The notes: generated from the sequence alone by a model not told the origin. Counted from the stretch's first letter, positions 24,638 to 32,722 are shown. The stretch is DNA of 64,000 bases from a virus (IMGVR_UViG_3300042475_005534:24124-88123); one strand, 5' to 3'. A program made the numbers and translations.

Positions 24638-24855
24638 GGGGTAAGGGGGTCACAAGCCCGGGCGAGGTGAGTCACGACGTCTTCGTAGTAGATCCAGCGC
24701 CAGCATTGGACGTAGGCGCCGTCTTCGTCTTCCCTGCTAATCTTGGCGTCGTCGTCGAACTCAAGTTCGCCATCGCGGCCATAGAGTTCGTTGGCGACCT
24801 GGCGGAGGACCTCATCGTTGGGACCTGGAAATAGGTCAGGCATTGAGTGGCTCAT
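24634..24855 (-). CDS. Small acidic hypothetical protein
   Basis: 73 residues from ATG 24855 (MSHSMPDLFPGPNDEVLRQV...), fixed by ATGA overlap with the previous stop. The middle is acidic (DGELEFDDDAKISREDEDGA) and the end is YVQCWRWIYYEDVVTHLARA. Unrecognised; part of a coupled chain of very small genes. Confidence 0.58.
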   Translation of the reverse strand: MSHSMPDLFPGPNDEVLRQVANELYGRDGELEFDDDAKISREDEDGAYVQCWRWIYYEDVVTHLARACDPLTP

Positions 24856-25052
24856 GGCAGGAAGTAAGCAGTAGCCCCAGGAGAAGTGGCTTCCCCTTGG
24901 CTGACGCCGATCAGCCTGCGAGAGGTGTCGAGCGTGCGCCACTCCGAGCGGTAGGGCCAGCGGTCGTTGACAATTCGCGGATGAATGTTGATACCTGCTG
25001 TTGAGAGGCGATTGATTTCAGAAAAGAACTGGTTGCGGTCGACGGGTTTCAT
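24852..25052 (-). CDS. Small hypothetical protein
   Basis: 66 residues (MKPVDRNQFFSEINRLSTAG...), basic and soluble. It starts just after copy 2 of the duplicated 65-base segment and couples to the next gene by ATGA. Family unknown. Confidence 0.55.
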   Translation of the reverse strand: MKPVDRNQFFSEINRLSTAGINIHPRIVNDRWPYRSEWRTLDTSRRLIGVSQGEATSPGATAYFLP

Positions 25053-25058
25053 TGGGCT

Positions 25059-25123
25059 TTGAACTCAGAGGTTGTTCCGGATAGTTGGATTAGGCGGTCA
25101 GCACCAGGAGTCAGTCATCGTCA
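25059..25123. repeat. 65-base duplicated segment, copy 2
   Basis: Partner of 24505-24569 with two mismatches. It covers the last four codons of the 54-residue gene, its stop, and the leader of the following gene. Confidence 0.85.
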
Positions 25124-25275
25124 GACTCTTCTGCGATGTCGATCTGTCGCTGAACCCAGTCCCAGTAGCCGAGACGGGTGTCGCCCTCAAGGGCTTCGTG
25201 GGCCCAGTCACTAGGCGGAAAGGCTGGGTGTTCACCCCAGTGGCCGCCGTAAAGGGAATCCAAATGGATAGTCAT
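25111..25275 (-). CDS. 54-residue phage protein, DTRLGYWDWV type
   Basis: MTIHLDSLYGGHWGEHPAFP..., with DWAHEALEGDTRLGYWDWVQ and an acidic end (EESDDD). The DTRLGYWDWV block is one I recall from small phage proteins. The ATG overlaps the TGA of the upstream gene (ATGA). Function unknown. Confidence 0.62.
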   Translation of the reverse strand: MTIHLDSLYGGHWGEHPAFPPSDWAHEALEGDTRLGYWDWVQRQIDIAEESDDD

Positions 25276-25577
25276 TGCGAAATGCGAGAACTGAGTGAAT
25301 AAGGGAGGGGCTCACCGTGCAGCACAACAAACGTCAGTGGTGGACACAACGCTTCTCGTGCATCACAGGAGGTTCGCGCCAGGATGTGAGCAATCCCGGG
25401 CAGGGTGAGATGGCGACCTGGGATTGATCTGGGCCAAGCCAGGGCAAACCGGTAGGTAGCCAAGTGGTGTGGATCATCAATGAGTTGATCCAGCCGAACT
25501 CTCCCCTGAAGAAGCAGGTAGAGATCGGTAGCCAGGAAACGCAGCGCCGCATGCAAGGCACCCAGGATCAAGGTCAT
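25272..25577 (-). CDS. Hypothetical protein
   Basis: 101 residues from ATG 25577 (MTLILGALHAALRFLATDLY...), hydrophobic at its N-terminus and perhaps membrane-associated (LHAALRFLATDLYLLLQGRV). The 3' end is coupled to the next gene by ATGA, which supports it. Its first third overlaps the end of the upstream gene by 101 bases. Unrecognised. Confidence 0.52.
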   Translation of the reverse strand: MTLILGALHAALRFLATDLYLLLQGRVRLDQLIDDPHHLATYRFALAWPRSIPGRHLTLPGIAHILARTSCDAREALCPPLTFVVLHGEPLPYSLSSRISQ

Positions 25578-25800
25578 TGTCCAGGGCCTCGTAGTGAAAT
25601 GCGGCTGCGATGAAGCCCCCGTATTCCGGGTGCTCAGGGAGGGGATCTCCCTCAAGGAGCCAGTCCCGTTCAGGGATCGGCTTTCCGTCGTGGTGGAAGG
25701 GTGCATACCAGGTGCCTTCATGGAGGGACCATCCAGCAGAACGTCGCACACGGGCGACAGGGCTCAGAAGTAAGACAAGTCTGTCAAGGATGTTGATCAT
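25477..25800 (-). CDS. Hypothetical protein
   Basis: 107 residues (MINILDRLVLLLSPVARVRR...), with an acidic, tryptophan-containing middle (PIPERDWLLEGDPLPEHPEY). A GTG at 25815 is an alternative start. The last 34 codons overlap the next gene in another frame, so its real 3' end deserves checking. Confidence 0.5.
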   Translation of the reverse strand: MINILDRLVLLLSPVARVRRSAGWSLHEGTWYAPFHHDGKPIPERDWLLEGDPLPEHPEYGGFIAAAFHYEALDNDLDPGCLACGAAFPGYRSLPASSGESSAGSTH

Positions 25801-25818
25801 TGGGATAAGTGGCACAGG

Positions 25819-25977
25819 CTAGGGTCTGGGAAGGTGACAACGCTCGTCAGCAATCACAACAACGCACGGACCATAGGCCCGCTCGTGTTGTCTTGCAAGC
25901 CGTGCGAGGTCTCTGGCAGTGCCATTGGCCTCGAGGAAGGGTTGCTTTTTGTTGGGCTCGTAGATCTTGAGGGTCAT
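25819..25977 (-). CDS. 52-residue protein
   Basis: MTLKIYEPNKKQPFLEANGT..., with TARDLARLARQHERAYGPCV and a beta-like end VVVIADERCHLPRP. It lies 38 bases after the GHKL/HExxH gene and is probably co-transcribed with it. Unrecognised. Confidence 0.55.
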   Translation of the reverse strand: MTLKIYEPNKKQPFLEANGTARDLARLARQHERAYGPCVVVIADERCHLPRP

Positions 25978-26015
25978 GATGAGTCAGGAGGGGTGAGTGG
26001 AGGGAAGGAGTGGGA

Positions 26016-27413
26016 TCAGTTGGCGCCGATGCAGGCAGCAGTAGCGGCGAGGGCTGGCGGGGTGGACTGCTCCATCAAGGAGGCGACAGCCTTGGCCCAG
26101 ATGGCAGCTTGCGCCCGGTCGTGTTGCACGCTGCCGTCAGTGCCGCAGTCGTGGGCCAACTCATGGACTAGGACCGATAGGAAGGATTCCATCGATACCA
26201 GGGAGCAGCGGGAGACCCTGATTTTTCCAGTGGAGGCGTGATGGGTCCCGAGGATGGTGGGACTAGAGAAGTCGACGATGCTGACGCGCCCGAGCAGGGG
26301 TGCCAACTCGAGCGCAAGTCCAGCGCCGCCGACCAATCCCATGCCACGCAGGTAGATCACCTGCTCGCTTTCTGTGAGATCAGCAATGGTGTAGGTCTGA
26401 GTGATGGCACCGACCTCGCTCTTTTTGATCTGATCAAGATCAAGGTCGCTGCCCTTGAAGAAATCACAGAGGAGCTTGGAGGAGAGGATTCCCATCCGTC
26501 CGTAGTGGCCGGCCTCCTTGTAGTCGGAGGCGGAGTGGACAGGGATGGCGGTGTCGCCATGGGCATCTCGGAAGAGTCCCTCGACGCAAGCGCGGAGGCC
26601 ATGATCGGGAGTGGCGAACTCGTAGTAGCAGAGGTCTTGCTTGCCAGAAGCCAGGAGATCCAGGACTTGCTGGGCCACGGATTCGGAGCCGATGCTGTCG
26701 GTGAATGCTTCTCGGCTCTCCTCGAAGTGGTTAAACAACTGCTCCCACAGCTTGACCCTGTTGTACTTGGCGTCATAGCTGTTGACCATGCGCCGGTCCC
26801 GATCGGTCGAGGCATGGAGAAAGTTGTAGCCGTACTGAAGGTTGTCATCGCCTTCCACCCAGATGCCTTTGACGTAGGACTGGCTGTGGAATTTGGGCTC
26901 CATCAGGACCTGGCCGCTGGTGGTCTTGATGGCTGTTGTGTCCTGGAAATCGAGGAAGCGATCACGGAAGGAACGCCATTCGGCAAGAGTGATTTGGACT
27001 TCAACGACGAAATCCTCTGCGGCCCTAGGGAGATGACGGGTGCGGATGGTCAGAACGTCCTGGCCGAACTCCTTGGATGGAGCAATGAGTGGCGTCCAGG
27101 ATTCGTCACCATTGAGGAAGCGGATCTGACGACCAGCCCGGGCTAGAGCAAGGGCGCCGAGCTTGAGGCCTTCACCGAAGTGACCGCGCTGGGAGTCATC
27201 ACCAGCCTTGGTGGTCTGGCCCATGAGCCAGACATTGCGCTGCAGCTTGGCGCCACTGCTACTGACACGCAAGTGGCGGCCGGTGTGACTGATGGAGAGC
27301 TCGTGGCCGATATCACGGGCATCGAGGGCGTTCTGGATGACTTCGCGAACACCCTCGTAGATGCCCCAGTCACTGACGTATTCGGGGCTGATGGTGAGCT
27401 GAAATGTTGCCAT
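26016..27413 (-). CDS. GHKL ATPase-like protein with C-terminal HExxH metallopeptidase motif
   Basis: 465 residues. The N-terminus is a GHKL-type ATP-binding fold: N-box EVIQNALDA (24-32) and GHFGEGLKLG (77-86). The canonical DNGxG box is replaced by SSSGAKL (51-57), so the ATP site is unusual. The C-terminus carries VLVHELAH (414-421) with a further H431, a zinc-peptidase-like HExxH. I recall similar fused proteins in phages and bacteria, but no defined function; a chaperone-like or protein-processing role is a guess. Leader element copy 2 lies 50 bases upstream, so it heads a transcript. Confidence 0.65.
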   Translation of the reverse strand: MATFQLTISPEYVSDWGIYEGVREVIQNALDARDIGHELSISHTGRHLRVSSSGAKLQRNVWLMGQTTKAGDDSQRGHFGEGLKLGALALARAGRQIRFLNGDESWTPLIAPSKEFGQDVLTIRTRHLPRAAEDFVVEVQITLAEWRSFRDRFLDFQDTTAIKTTSGQVLMEPKFHSQSYVKGIWVEGDDNLQYGYNFLHASTDRDRRMVNSYDAKYNRVKLWEQLFNHFEESREAFTDSIGSESVAQQVLDLLASGKQDLCYYEFATPDHGLRACVEGLFRDAHGDTAIPVHSASDYKEAGHYGRMGILSSKLLCDFFKGSDLDLDQIKKSEVGAITQTYTIADLTESEQVIYLRGMGLVGGAGLALELAPLLGRVSIVDFSSPTILGTHHASTGKIRVSRCSLVSMESFLSVLVHELAHDCGTDGSVQHDRAQAAIWAKAVASLMEQSTPPALAATAACIGAN

Positions 27414-27462
27414 GAATGAAATGAGGTAGAGAGTTCAGGGATAAGGGGAACTGCGCACCGAA

Positions 27463-27484
27463 ACAGGCAGTGTGCACTGCTGAG
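27463..27484 (-). promoter_or_regulatory. Leader hairpin element, copy 2
   Basis: Minus-strand CTCAGCAG-TGCACACTGC-CTGTT, with the AGCAG/CTGTT stem and the 10-base loop of the family. It lies 50 bases upstream of the GHKL/HExxH gene start. Confidence 0.68.
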
Positions 27485-27533
27485 TGGGCCCAACGAACTA
27501 GGAATCAGCGGCTCCGGGGAAAGCGCTGAATAC

Positions 27534-27965
27534 TCAAACCACTGAGCGCTGTGGGGGTGCTTCCTTGAAAAGATGTCTGTAGGCTCCTCGCGGCATGAGC
27601 CAATCTGTTCTCCATTCCCCATCGGAAGAGAAGGAGAAAGCGGGGCAGTGGTGGGCTATACGCAAGAGACAGAGACAGACGGCTAGGTCATAGGGTTTGT
27701 GCGCTGTTTTGCAGAAGTTGAATTCCCTATCAGCGCGACCAGGACTGAATGGGACATGAAAAGTCTCGTAGCCGTCCCCACCAGCACCGTTAAGTCGAAT
27801 TTCCGACTTTGTTACAAGAGGAGGGAGATTGTTGTCGTATTCGGCCTGTAGAGCGATTCCCTGCTCCCCGCAGTACGAGACAATCTTGCGAGTATCTCTG
27901 CAGATTGCAGACCATTGATCAAGGGTAAAGTCTTTGGATTGCTGCCAGTAATGTGTGTAGCCCAT
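27534..27965 (-). CDS. Phage MGYTHYW-family protein
   Basis: 143 residues. It begins MGYTHYWQQSKDFTLDQWSA and carries IRLNGAGGDGYETFHVPF and FNFCKTAHKPYDLAVCLCLL. This matches a common small phage family of unknown function (MGYTHYW...ETF...FCKTarKPYD). It shares the order of DUF932 then MGYTHYW genes, an arrangement often seen in phage accessory operons. Confidence 0.72.
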   Translation of the reverse strand: MGYTHYWQQSKDFTLDQWSAICRDTRKIVSYCGEQGIALQAEYDNNLPPLVTKSEIRLNGAGGDGYETFHVPFSPGRADREFNFCKTAHKPYDLAVCLCLLRIAHHCPAFSFSSDGEWRTDWLMPRGAYRHLFKEAPPQRSVV

Positions 27966-28033
27966 TTGATAGTGGGTGCAGGTGGAAATAGAAGGAGAAG
28001 GGCCGCCAAGCGCGGCCCCGTTGGCGGAAGCGA

Positions 28034-29122
28034 TCAGGCATGGACCAGTTCGCGGGCGACTTCATTGGCCCGCTTGATGACACCAGCGCCGGTGCCGAAG
28101 AGGGCCGAGTGGATGCGGCGCTTGCCGGCGCCTTGGGTCTTGCCGGAGGATTCGACTTCGGTGACGGCATTGAGGCCCCAGTAGAGGGTGCCTGCAACGC
28201 CCGGGATGTCACGGCCGAGGCCGTAATTCCAGGCGTGCTCGAGCTTGGCCCACTTGCGGGGCATGTCTTCGATGGAGCCAGGGCGGGTGTCGCCGTTGTC
28301 CATGCGGACAGATGGGATTTGCTTTTCGTAGACCTGCTCAAGGAAGTGCCGGTAGAGATCGGTGGTCATGGGCACCTCCCGCATGGCGCGGTACTCATCG
28401 ACGACCTGGGCAAAGCTCTGGCGAGCAATGTCGATACTGGAGAGGATGCGATCGATTTGGGCCACATCGTTCTCGGTGTGCTTGATGGTGAACTGCCGGC
28501 CGTGGCGGTTAGCGTCGTTCATGGCGTAGCCGAGGGTGTTCAAACAGACGACCCTGGTGTCAGTGAAGATCCCTCCGAAGGCAGTGCTGCCGTCGTGGCC
28601 GAGGTAGCCGACGATGTTGCGGTAGACCTTGTCACCAGGGATGACCTGCTGGTCAGTGCCGCGGATCTTGGCAGTGAAGGCCACCTTGGCACCCTCGCGC
28701 AGGACGATCACAGCATCCATGTCGCATTCTTCCCGTAGGGCAGAAGCGAAATCCAGCAGGCGCTGGTTGGGGATGATCTTGTAATCGGGGCTGGCGGTGC
28801 CGAGGATCTTGCGGGTGTCGGGACGCCAGATGGCAACACGGCTGTCCGCCATGCTGATCAGGTGCTGATACGCGGCCTGGTGGATGGCTTCTCCACGCTC
28901 TTGCGGGGTAGAGAAGGGCTGGTCAGCCGCCAGGGCAATGGCATCGAGGAGCTCAGGATTGCTGAGGTCGCCGGCCCAGAGCTGGAGCTTCTCCACAGGG
29001 AAGAGAGCTCCGTAGCGACGGAAGGCGTCAGGGGCGGGCATGGTGCCTTCGATGACGTCGCCTTCGGGGTGCCAGGCGGCAGTGCCGTGCATGAAGACTG
29101 CAGAAGTGACTTCGTGTGCCAT
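28034..29122 (-). CDS. DUF932 phage/plasmid-like protein
   Basis: 362 residues starting MAHEVTSAVFMHGTAAWHPE. The sequence has the DUF932 (TIGR03299) pattern: AWH near the N-terminus, VAIWRPDTRKILGTASPDYK, LREECDMDAVIVLREGAKVA and VCLNTLGYAMNDANR. The family is common in phages and plasmids and has no established biochemical role; links to replication or recombination have been suggested. The leader is SD-poor (TTAAATCCC). Confidence 0.82.
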   Translation of the reverse strand: MAHEVTSAVFMHGTAAWHPEGDVIEGTMPAPDAFRRYGALFPVEKLQLWAGDLSNPELLDAIALAADQPFSTPQERGEAIHQAAYQHLISMADSRVAIWRPDTRKILGTASPDYKIIPNQRLLDFASALREECDMDAVIVLREGAKVAFTAKIRGTDQQVIPGDKVYRNIVGYLGHDGSTAFGGIFTDTRVVCLNTLGYAMNDANRHGRQFTIKHTENDVAQIDRILSSIDIARQSFAQVVDEYRAMREVPMTTDLYRHFLEQVYEKQIPSVRMDNGDTRPGSIEDMPRKWAKLEHAWNYGLGRDIPGVAGTLYWGLNAVTEVESSGKTQGAGKRRIHSALFGTGAGVIKRANEVARELVHA

Positions 29123-29165
29123 GGGATTTAAGAAATGGATGAGAAAGTGAAAGGAGAAGACGGGG

Positions 29166-29750
29166 CTAGCGGCTGGGGAGGGCCACTACCCCTTGCTGAA
29201 GGGATTGATTGATTTGGGCGATGGCTGCAACCATGTCGGCTTTGGAGCCGCCGATGTTTTCAGCTCTGACCTGGGCGATGGATTCCCAGTCAGGACCGCA
29301 GACGCAGACATTGATGAACGTCGGCTTGCGGTTCTTGACTCGACCCTCACCCTTTGAGGTGATCAGCTTGACTGCCTGGGTAGTCAGATCAAGAACGAGC
29401 AGCGCCCCTAGAAGGCTTTTGATGGAGTTGGAAGTAGAAACCTGGCCAGGTTCTCTGTCCACGGGACGCTCATCAGCGGGCAGAAGCAGACGAAACGGCT
29501 GAGTAGGAGCACCAGAGATCATGCGTACCTCGAGGTAATCACGAGGGCCTGACTCGGTGTTCCCTGCTAGCTGGATCAAGCGGAGGGCAGTGATTGCCCC
29601 GCGGATCTCAGGGAAGATGACGTCCTTGCGGTCATACAGGTAGAAATTGGCTAGGGGGTCGATGCCGATGGTCATCGGCTGAGGAGGGGGAGGAGTGGGA
29701 GTCGCCCAGTGGGGTAGCTCGGGTGATTGAGTGGATAGAGAGGAAGTCAT
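29166..29750 (-). CDS. Hypothetical protein
   Basis: 194 residues. A proline-rich N-terminus (TPTPPPPQP) leads to a mixed domain with FRLLLPADERPVDREPG and FINVCVCGPDWESIAQVR. Leader element copy 3 lies 20-41 bases upstream of ATG 29750. No family recognised. Confidence 0.6.
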   Translation of the reverse strand: MTSSLSTQSPELPHWATPTPPPPQPMTIGIDPLANFYLYDRKDVIFPEIRGAITALRLIQLAGNTESGPRDYLEVRMISGAPTQPFRLLLPADERPVDREPGQVSTSNSIKSLLGALLVLDLTTQAVKLITSKGEGRVKNRKPTFINVCVCGPDWESIAQVRAENIGGSKADMVAAIAQINQSLQQGVVALPSR

Positions 29751-29769
29751 GGGCAAATGAAATGAACGC

Positions 29770-29791
29770 AGCAGGTCGTGCGCACTGCTGA
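29770..29791 (-). promoter_or_regulatory. Leader hairpin element, copy 3
   Basis: Minus-strand TTCAGCAG-TGCGCACGAC-CTGCT: the five-base stem AGCAG/CTGCT and the 10-base loop are kept while the loop sequence differs. It sits between the previous stop and ATG 29750. Confidence 0.66.
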
Positions 29792-29808
29792 ACAGGCGCA
29801 AGAATTTG

Positions 29809-30390
29809 TCACATGGTCATGCCTTTGACGTCGTCCTCACTGAGTTCGACGCCTGCTGCCCTGTAATAGGGAATACAAGCAATAGCTGTAAGTTTCTGAG
29901 CGACGTCAGCTCGGCGTGCCTCGTTGACGACAGGCGAGATCAGCCTGTATATCATGCAGTAGCAGGAGGCAATTTCACTTGCGATCCGGACGAGGGCAGC
30001 TGGAAGGGTTTGAGCCCCCTCCTCCCTGGCCCGCTTACGGGCGGTATGGGGATGGGGCGGTCGATGCCCGTTGCTGCCGTGTCCTAATTCCGCGGTAGGG
30101 AGACAGTCAGGATCTCCCCACCCGGCCTCAGGGTTAGGAGGGATCGAAGGCTCTTCCATTTGCTGCGGCTCATGGAAGTCCAATTCGAGGACAGAAGCAC
30201 CGAGAGTTGGTTCGAAGCGGAGCTGGCTTTCGTCGAACTGAAATCCAGGTTTGATGATGTCTGAAATTGCGGGCGAGAAGACAGCGACGGACTGCCCGCC
30301 TGCGTTGGTGGGTTTATCGAAGTAGGAATAGTCCCAGCCGGGGATTTTGTAGCTGGGCTTGGGATGGGTTGTGACGGTGTGAATTGGCAT
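29809..30390 (-). CDS. Hypothetical protein
   Basis: 193 residues from ATG 30390 (MPIHTVTTHPKPSYKIPGWD...; leader CATCCCTCCA). It has a proline/histidine-rich middle and a helical C-terminal region (LPAALVRIASEIASCYCMIY). The upstream reading frame overlaps it by about 300 bases, see 30084-30584. Unrecognised. Confidence 0.55.
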   Translation of the reverse strand: MPIHTVTTHPKPSYKIPGWDYSYFDKPTNAGGQSVAVFSPAISDIIKPGFQFDESQLRFEPTLGASVLELDFHEPQQMEEPSIPPNPEAGWGDPDCLPTAELGHGSNGHRPPHPHTARKRAREEGAQTLPAALVRIASEIASCYCMIYRLISPVVNEARRADVAQKLTAIACIPYYRAAGVELSEDDVKGMTM

Positions 30391-30584
30391 TGGAGGGATG
30401 AAAGGAAAGAGCACATCGCGCTCAGCTGCTCAGGAGGGAGCAGGACTGATTCGCCGATGCGCTCAAATTGGTAGAGAGGGAAGAGGGTGATGAGTGCGCT
30501 TTTGGCCCGACCATTGATGGGCGTGATTAGCCCATCTCCGGTCGGGGTGTAACTCACTTGCAGCCATGGCGGCTGGAGCGTCAC
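30084..30584 (-). CDS. Small protein whose frame runs on into the next gene
   Basis: Starts at a GTG that overlaps the TGA of the Gp157-like gene (GTGA). The first 55-60 residues (TLQPPWLQVSYTPTGDGLIT...) look genuine; the remaining part overlaps the next gene and is serine-rich, like an out-of-frame translation. Either the gene is long and overlapping, or a -1 shift near 30400 fuses it to the downstream frame, or there is a sequencing error. Confidence 0.45.
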   Translation of the reverse strand: MTLQPPWLQVSYTPTGDGLITPINGRAKSALITLFPLYQFERIGESVLLPPEQLSAMCSFLSSLQCQFTPSQPIPSPATKSPAGTIPTSINPPTQAGSPSLSSRPQFQTSSNLDFSSTKASSASNQLSVLLSSNWTSMSRSKWKSLRSLLTLRPGGEILTVSLPRN

Positions 30585-31369
30585 TTGATGGACCAGGTCT
30601 TCTTGCGAACGACCTCAGCGCCAGGGACTGCGTCTGATCTCAGGACGACCGCATGCGTTGCTGGGCCGTAAGCCGCTGAGAGGGAGCGGACTTCTTCGGG
30701 GGCTGGATTTTGCTTGATGCGTTCCTTGACAAGATTCTTGATTGGATAGGAATTAAGGGTTGGCAAGAGATAATCACCTCCCGACACACCAGTGATGAGC
30801 TCAGCAATGAAATCACTGATTTCCTTGTGAAGCATGGGGCCTAAATCACCCTTGCCAGCAGGGACTTGGATGATGATTTCGTGCCGGCACAAATCCGGCG
30901 GGACCTGCTGGTCATCCAGGATCTCGGTGGAGTCACTCTGACGTGAGCAGAGGTCGTAATCCGAAAGATGGAATTCCTTCTTGCCAGGGTGGAGGGCCGC
31001 CAAGGTTCGAACCAGGTAGCGGAGCAAGCGATCGGAATCGGCCTGGTCGCGATTGCTCTTCTCCTTGTAGGTCTCGACCTGCTGCTTGAAGTAATCAGCA
31101 CGGTTCTCCAGTGACTTAACAACAAAGGCCATTTGATTGACCTTGTCCAGCAATGACTGCTGGCTGGTATTGGCGCGTTGGAGGATAGAGGAGATGAGCT
31201 CTTCTGCAGTAGCTACCTCTTCGGGGTCCTCAGAGGAGAGCTGGGCGACGGCAATCGCAAGCTCGCCGTCAATCTCCTGGGCCTCCATGGCCAGATGGAA
31301 GAGGGATCTGCCATTGGCCTGAACAATGGGCTCAAAGGTGGTGGGCTTGGGTGGTGGAGCGACGGTCAT
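30581..31369 (-). CDS. Gp157-like phage protein
   Basis: 262 residues from ATG 31369. The layout resembles the siphovirus Gp157 family: an N-terminal EAQEIDGELAIAVAQLSSED, then a long coiled coil with SLLDKVNQMAFVVKSLENRA and DYFKQQVETYKEK, then a beta-rich C-terminal domain. The C-terminal half is longer than usual. Gp157 is linked to phage resistance in Streptococcus thermophilus hosts, but the molecular role is unknown. It follows a terminator, so it probably starts its own transcript. Confidence 0.58.
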   Translation of the reverse strand: MTVAPPPKPTTFEPIVQANGRSLFHLAMEAQEIDGELAIAVAQLSSEDPEEVATAEELISSILQRANTSQQSLLDKVNQMAFVVKSLENRADYFKQQVETYKEKSNRDQADSDRLLRYLVRTLAALHPGKKEFHLSDYDLCSRQSDSTEILDDQQVPPDLCRHEIIIQVPAGKGDLGPMLHKEISDFIAELITGVSGGDYLLPTLNSYPIKNLVKERIKQNPAPEEVRSLSAAYGPATHAVVLRSDAVPGAEVVRKKTWSIK

Positions 31370-31431
31370 AGGAGTGAGATGGAAGGATGGAGTGTCTGGC
31401 GGTATGCCCGACGTGGCGGTCATTGAAGCAG

Positions 31432-31456
31432 AAAAGCCCCGGCTTGCGCCAGGGCT
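31432..31456 (-). terminator. Rho-independent terminator
   Basis: Minus-strand AGCCCTGG-CGCAAG-CCGGGGCT then TTTTCT: 8 base pairs including one G-U. It ends the 139-residue gene at 31483 and separates it from the Gp157-like gene. Confidence 0.72.
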
Positions 31457-31482
31457 CGTTGCTACCGAAACAGATGTTGGTC

Positions 31483-31902
31483 TTAGGCGGTTTGAGCCTC
31501 GCCGGAGTCGTCGGACTTGCTGGGAGCGTCAGTGATGTTGATCACTTTGGCTTGCTTCCTGGCGTCCTGCAGCTGCTTGAGCTGACAGGCACGCATGCCG
31601 ACCTGGAGGGCGCTCAGCCGGTATGGCTTCCCTTCCTCCGGGGATTGGACGATCTTGGCGAAGTAGGTCACTCCGTTGATCTCGACGGACTCGGATGGAT
31701 CATCCTCGCCAAACATCTCGATGGCGTGGTCGGACTTGAAGCCAACCTTGACGGCTGTCTCACGAACAGCGATGCCGTCCTTGCGGCCGGTCACGAAAGC
31801 CAGGGTGGCCTCAGTCCAGTTGGACTTTTCGGAGTTGTCGCTGTCGAGAATGTTGTACCAGCGAAGCTCGATGGGAACGAGGGGAAGAGAGATTTGGGGC
31901 AT
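31483..31902 (-). CDS. Hypothetical protein
   Basis: 139 residues (MPQISLPLVPIELRWYNILD...). It has a beta-rich body (GVTYFAKIVQSPEEGKPYRL) and a charged C-terminal tail (APSKSDDSGEAQTA). Leader element copy 4 lies 34 bases upstream and a terminator lies just downstream, so this is a single-gene transcript. Family not recognised. Confidence 0.62.
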   Translation of the reverse strand: MPQISLPLVPIELRWYNILDSDNSEKSNWTEATLAFVTGRKDGIAVRETAVKVGFKSDHAIEMFGEDDPSESVEINGVTYFAKIVQSPEEGKPYRLSALQVGMRACQLKQLQDARKQAKVINITDAPSKSDDSGEAQTA

Positions 31903-31935
31903 GATCAGAGGAAAGGGTAAAGGGACATTGGCCCG

Positions 31936-31961
31936 CTCAACAGGCAGTGTGCACTGCTGAG
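31936..31961 (-). promoter_or_regulatory. Leader hairpin element, copy 4
   Basis: Minus-strand CTCAGCAG-TGCACACTGC-CTGTTGAG: an 8-base stem that is complete only if G-U pairing is allowed, which points to RNA made from the minus strand. It lies between two divergent genes. Confidence 0.72.
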
Positions 31962-32009
31962 AAGGCTCACAAAACAGGAACTAGACTGAGAGGGATCCAG
32001 GATCGAGTT

Positions 32010-32513
32010 ATGGGCATGAATCCGCTGAAATGGCTGGGTGGCATCGAGCAGAAGATGATCGATAAAGCCATTGCAGACGAGATTGCCCATAGGACGTCGG
32101 GCGTGGCAAGGCAGGCCAACCTCGTCGGGAAGCTCTACAAGGACAATCCCGACAGAATGATCCAGGAGATTGCCGATCGGGCCAGGGATGGATCTGGTAA
32201 GCAGATCGAGATGGGAGCGATTCGGAAGGACTTCAGCGAGATGGGGGAGAGCGACTTCGTGGCAAGGTATTCATCCCAGATGAAACGAGGAATGGGTGGA
32301 CATGGCTCACTGGGGCCAAGGGAGCGCCTGAGCCACCAGTTCGCGAATAGTGCGCTTGTGCGGCGTGGCGCCTACCCAGCATTGGCCGCTGGCGGTGCAG
32401 TGGCCGGCGGTGCGGCCATGACTGAAGGCGCTCAGCAACTGATGGCTCTGATGGGCTTCATGCAGCAGGGGCAGCAACAGGTCCAGCGGACTGAGGAGAG
32501 CCCACTGGCCTGA
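32010..32513 (+). CDS. Hypothetical protein with glycine-rich hydrophobic segment
   Basis: 167 residues from ATG 32010, with AGGA 7 bases upstream. It is basic and helical, with a glycine/alanine-rich segment near the C-terminus (AYPALAAGGAVAGGAAM) followed by a glutamine-rich end. It resembles the possible virion proteins at 6.4 and 46.4 kb. It starts a three-gene plus-strand island within the minus-strand region. Confidence 0.6.
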   Translation: MGMNPLKWLGGIEQKMIDKAIADEIAHRTSGVARQANLVGKLYKDNPDRMIQEIADRARDGSGKQIEMGAIRKDFSEMGESDFVARYSSQMKRGMGGHGSLGPRERLSHQFANSALVRRGAYPALAAGGAVAGGAAMTEGAQQLMALMGFMQQGQQQVQRTEESPLA

Positions 32514-32695
32514 TGCGATACGCAGGGGAGGAGACTGAGCTGGCGCAGTTGATCGAGGACGCCATGCGGCGCGATTTAGAGCTGGCCATTCTTCAGCACT
32601 CCCTGCTGGAGGGATTCCGCCGGAAGTTCGCAACTGAAGACCTGGCGGGCCTCCAGCTGCCTGGATGGGATGCACTAATGCATGACATGGGGTAA
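32513..32695 (+). CDS. Small helical protein
   Basis: 60 residues (MRYAGEETELAQLIEDAMRR...), overlapping the previous stop as TGATG. Acidic, helical, no recognised motif. Probably co-translated with the 167-residue protein. Confidence 0.55.
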   Translation: MRYAGEETELAQLIEDAMRRDLELAILQHSLLEGFRRKFATEDLAGLQLPGWDALMHDMG

Positions 32696-32722
32696 GTTGT
32701 CGGGCATTGCGCAACACACGTC

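Noticed and set aside
26238-27146. A 302-codon plus-strand frame opposite the GHKL/HExxH gene
   Set aside because: Antisense shadow; the minus-strand frame has the motifs, length and leader element.
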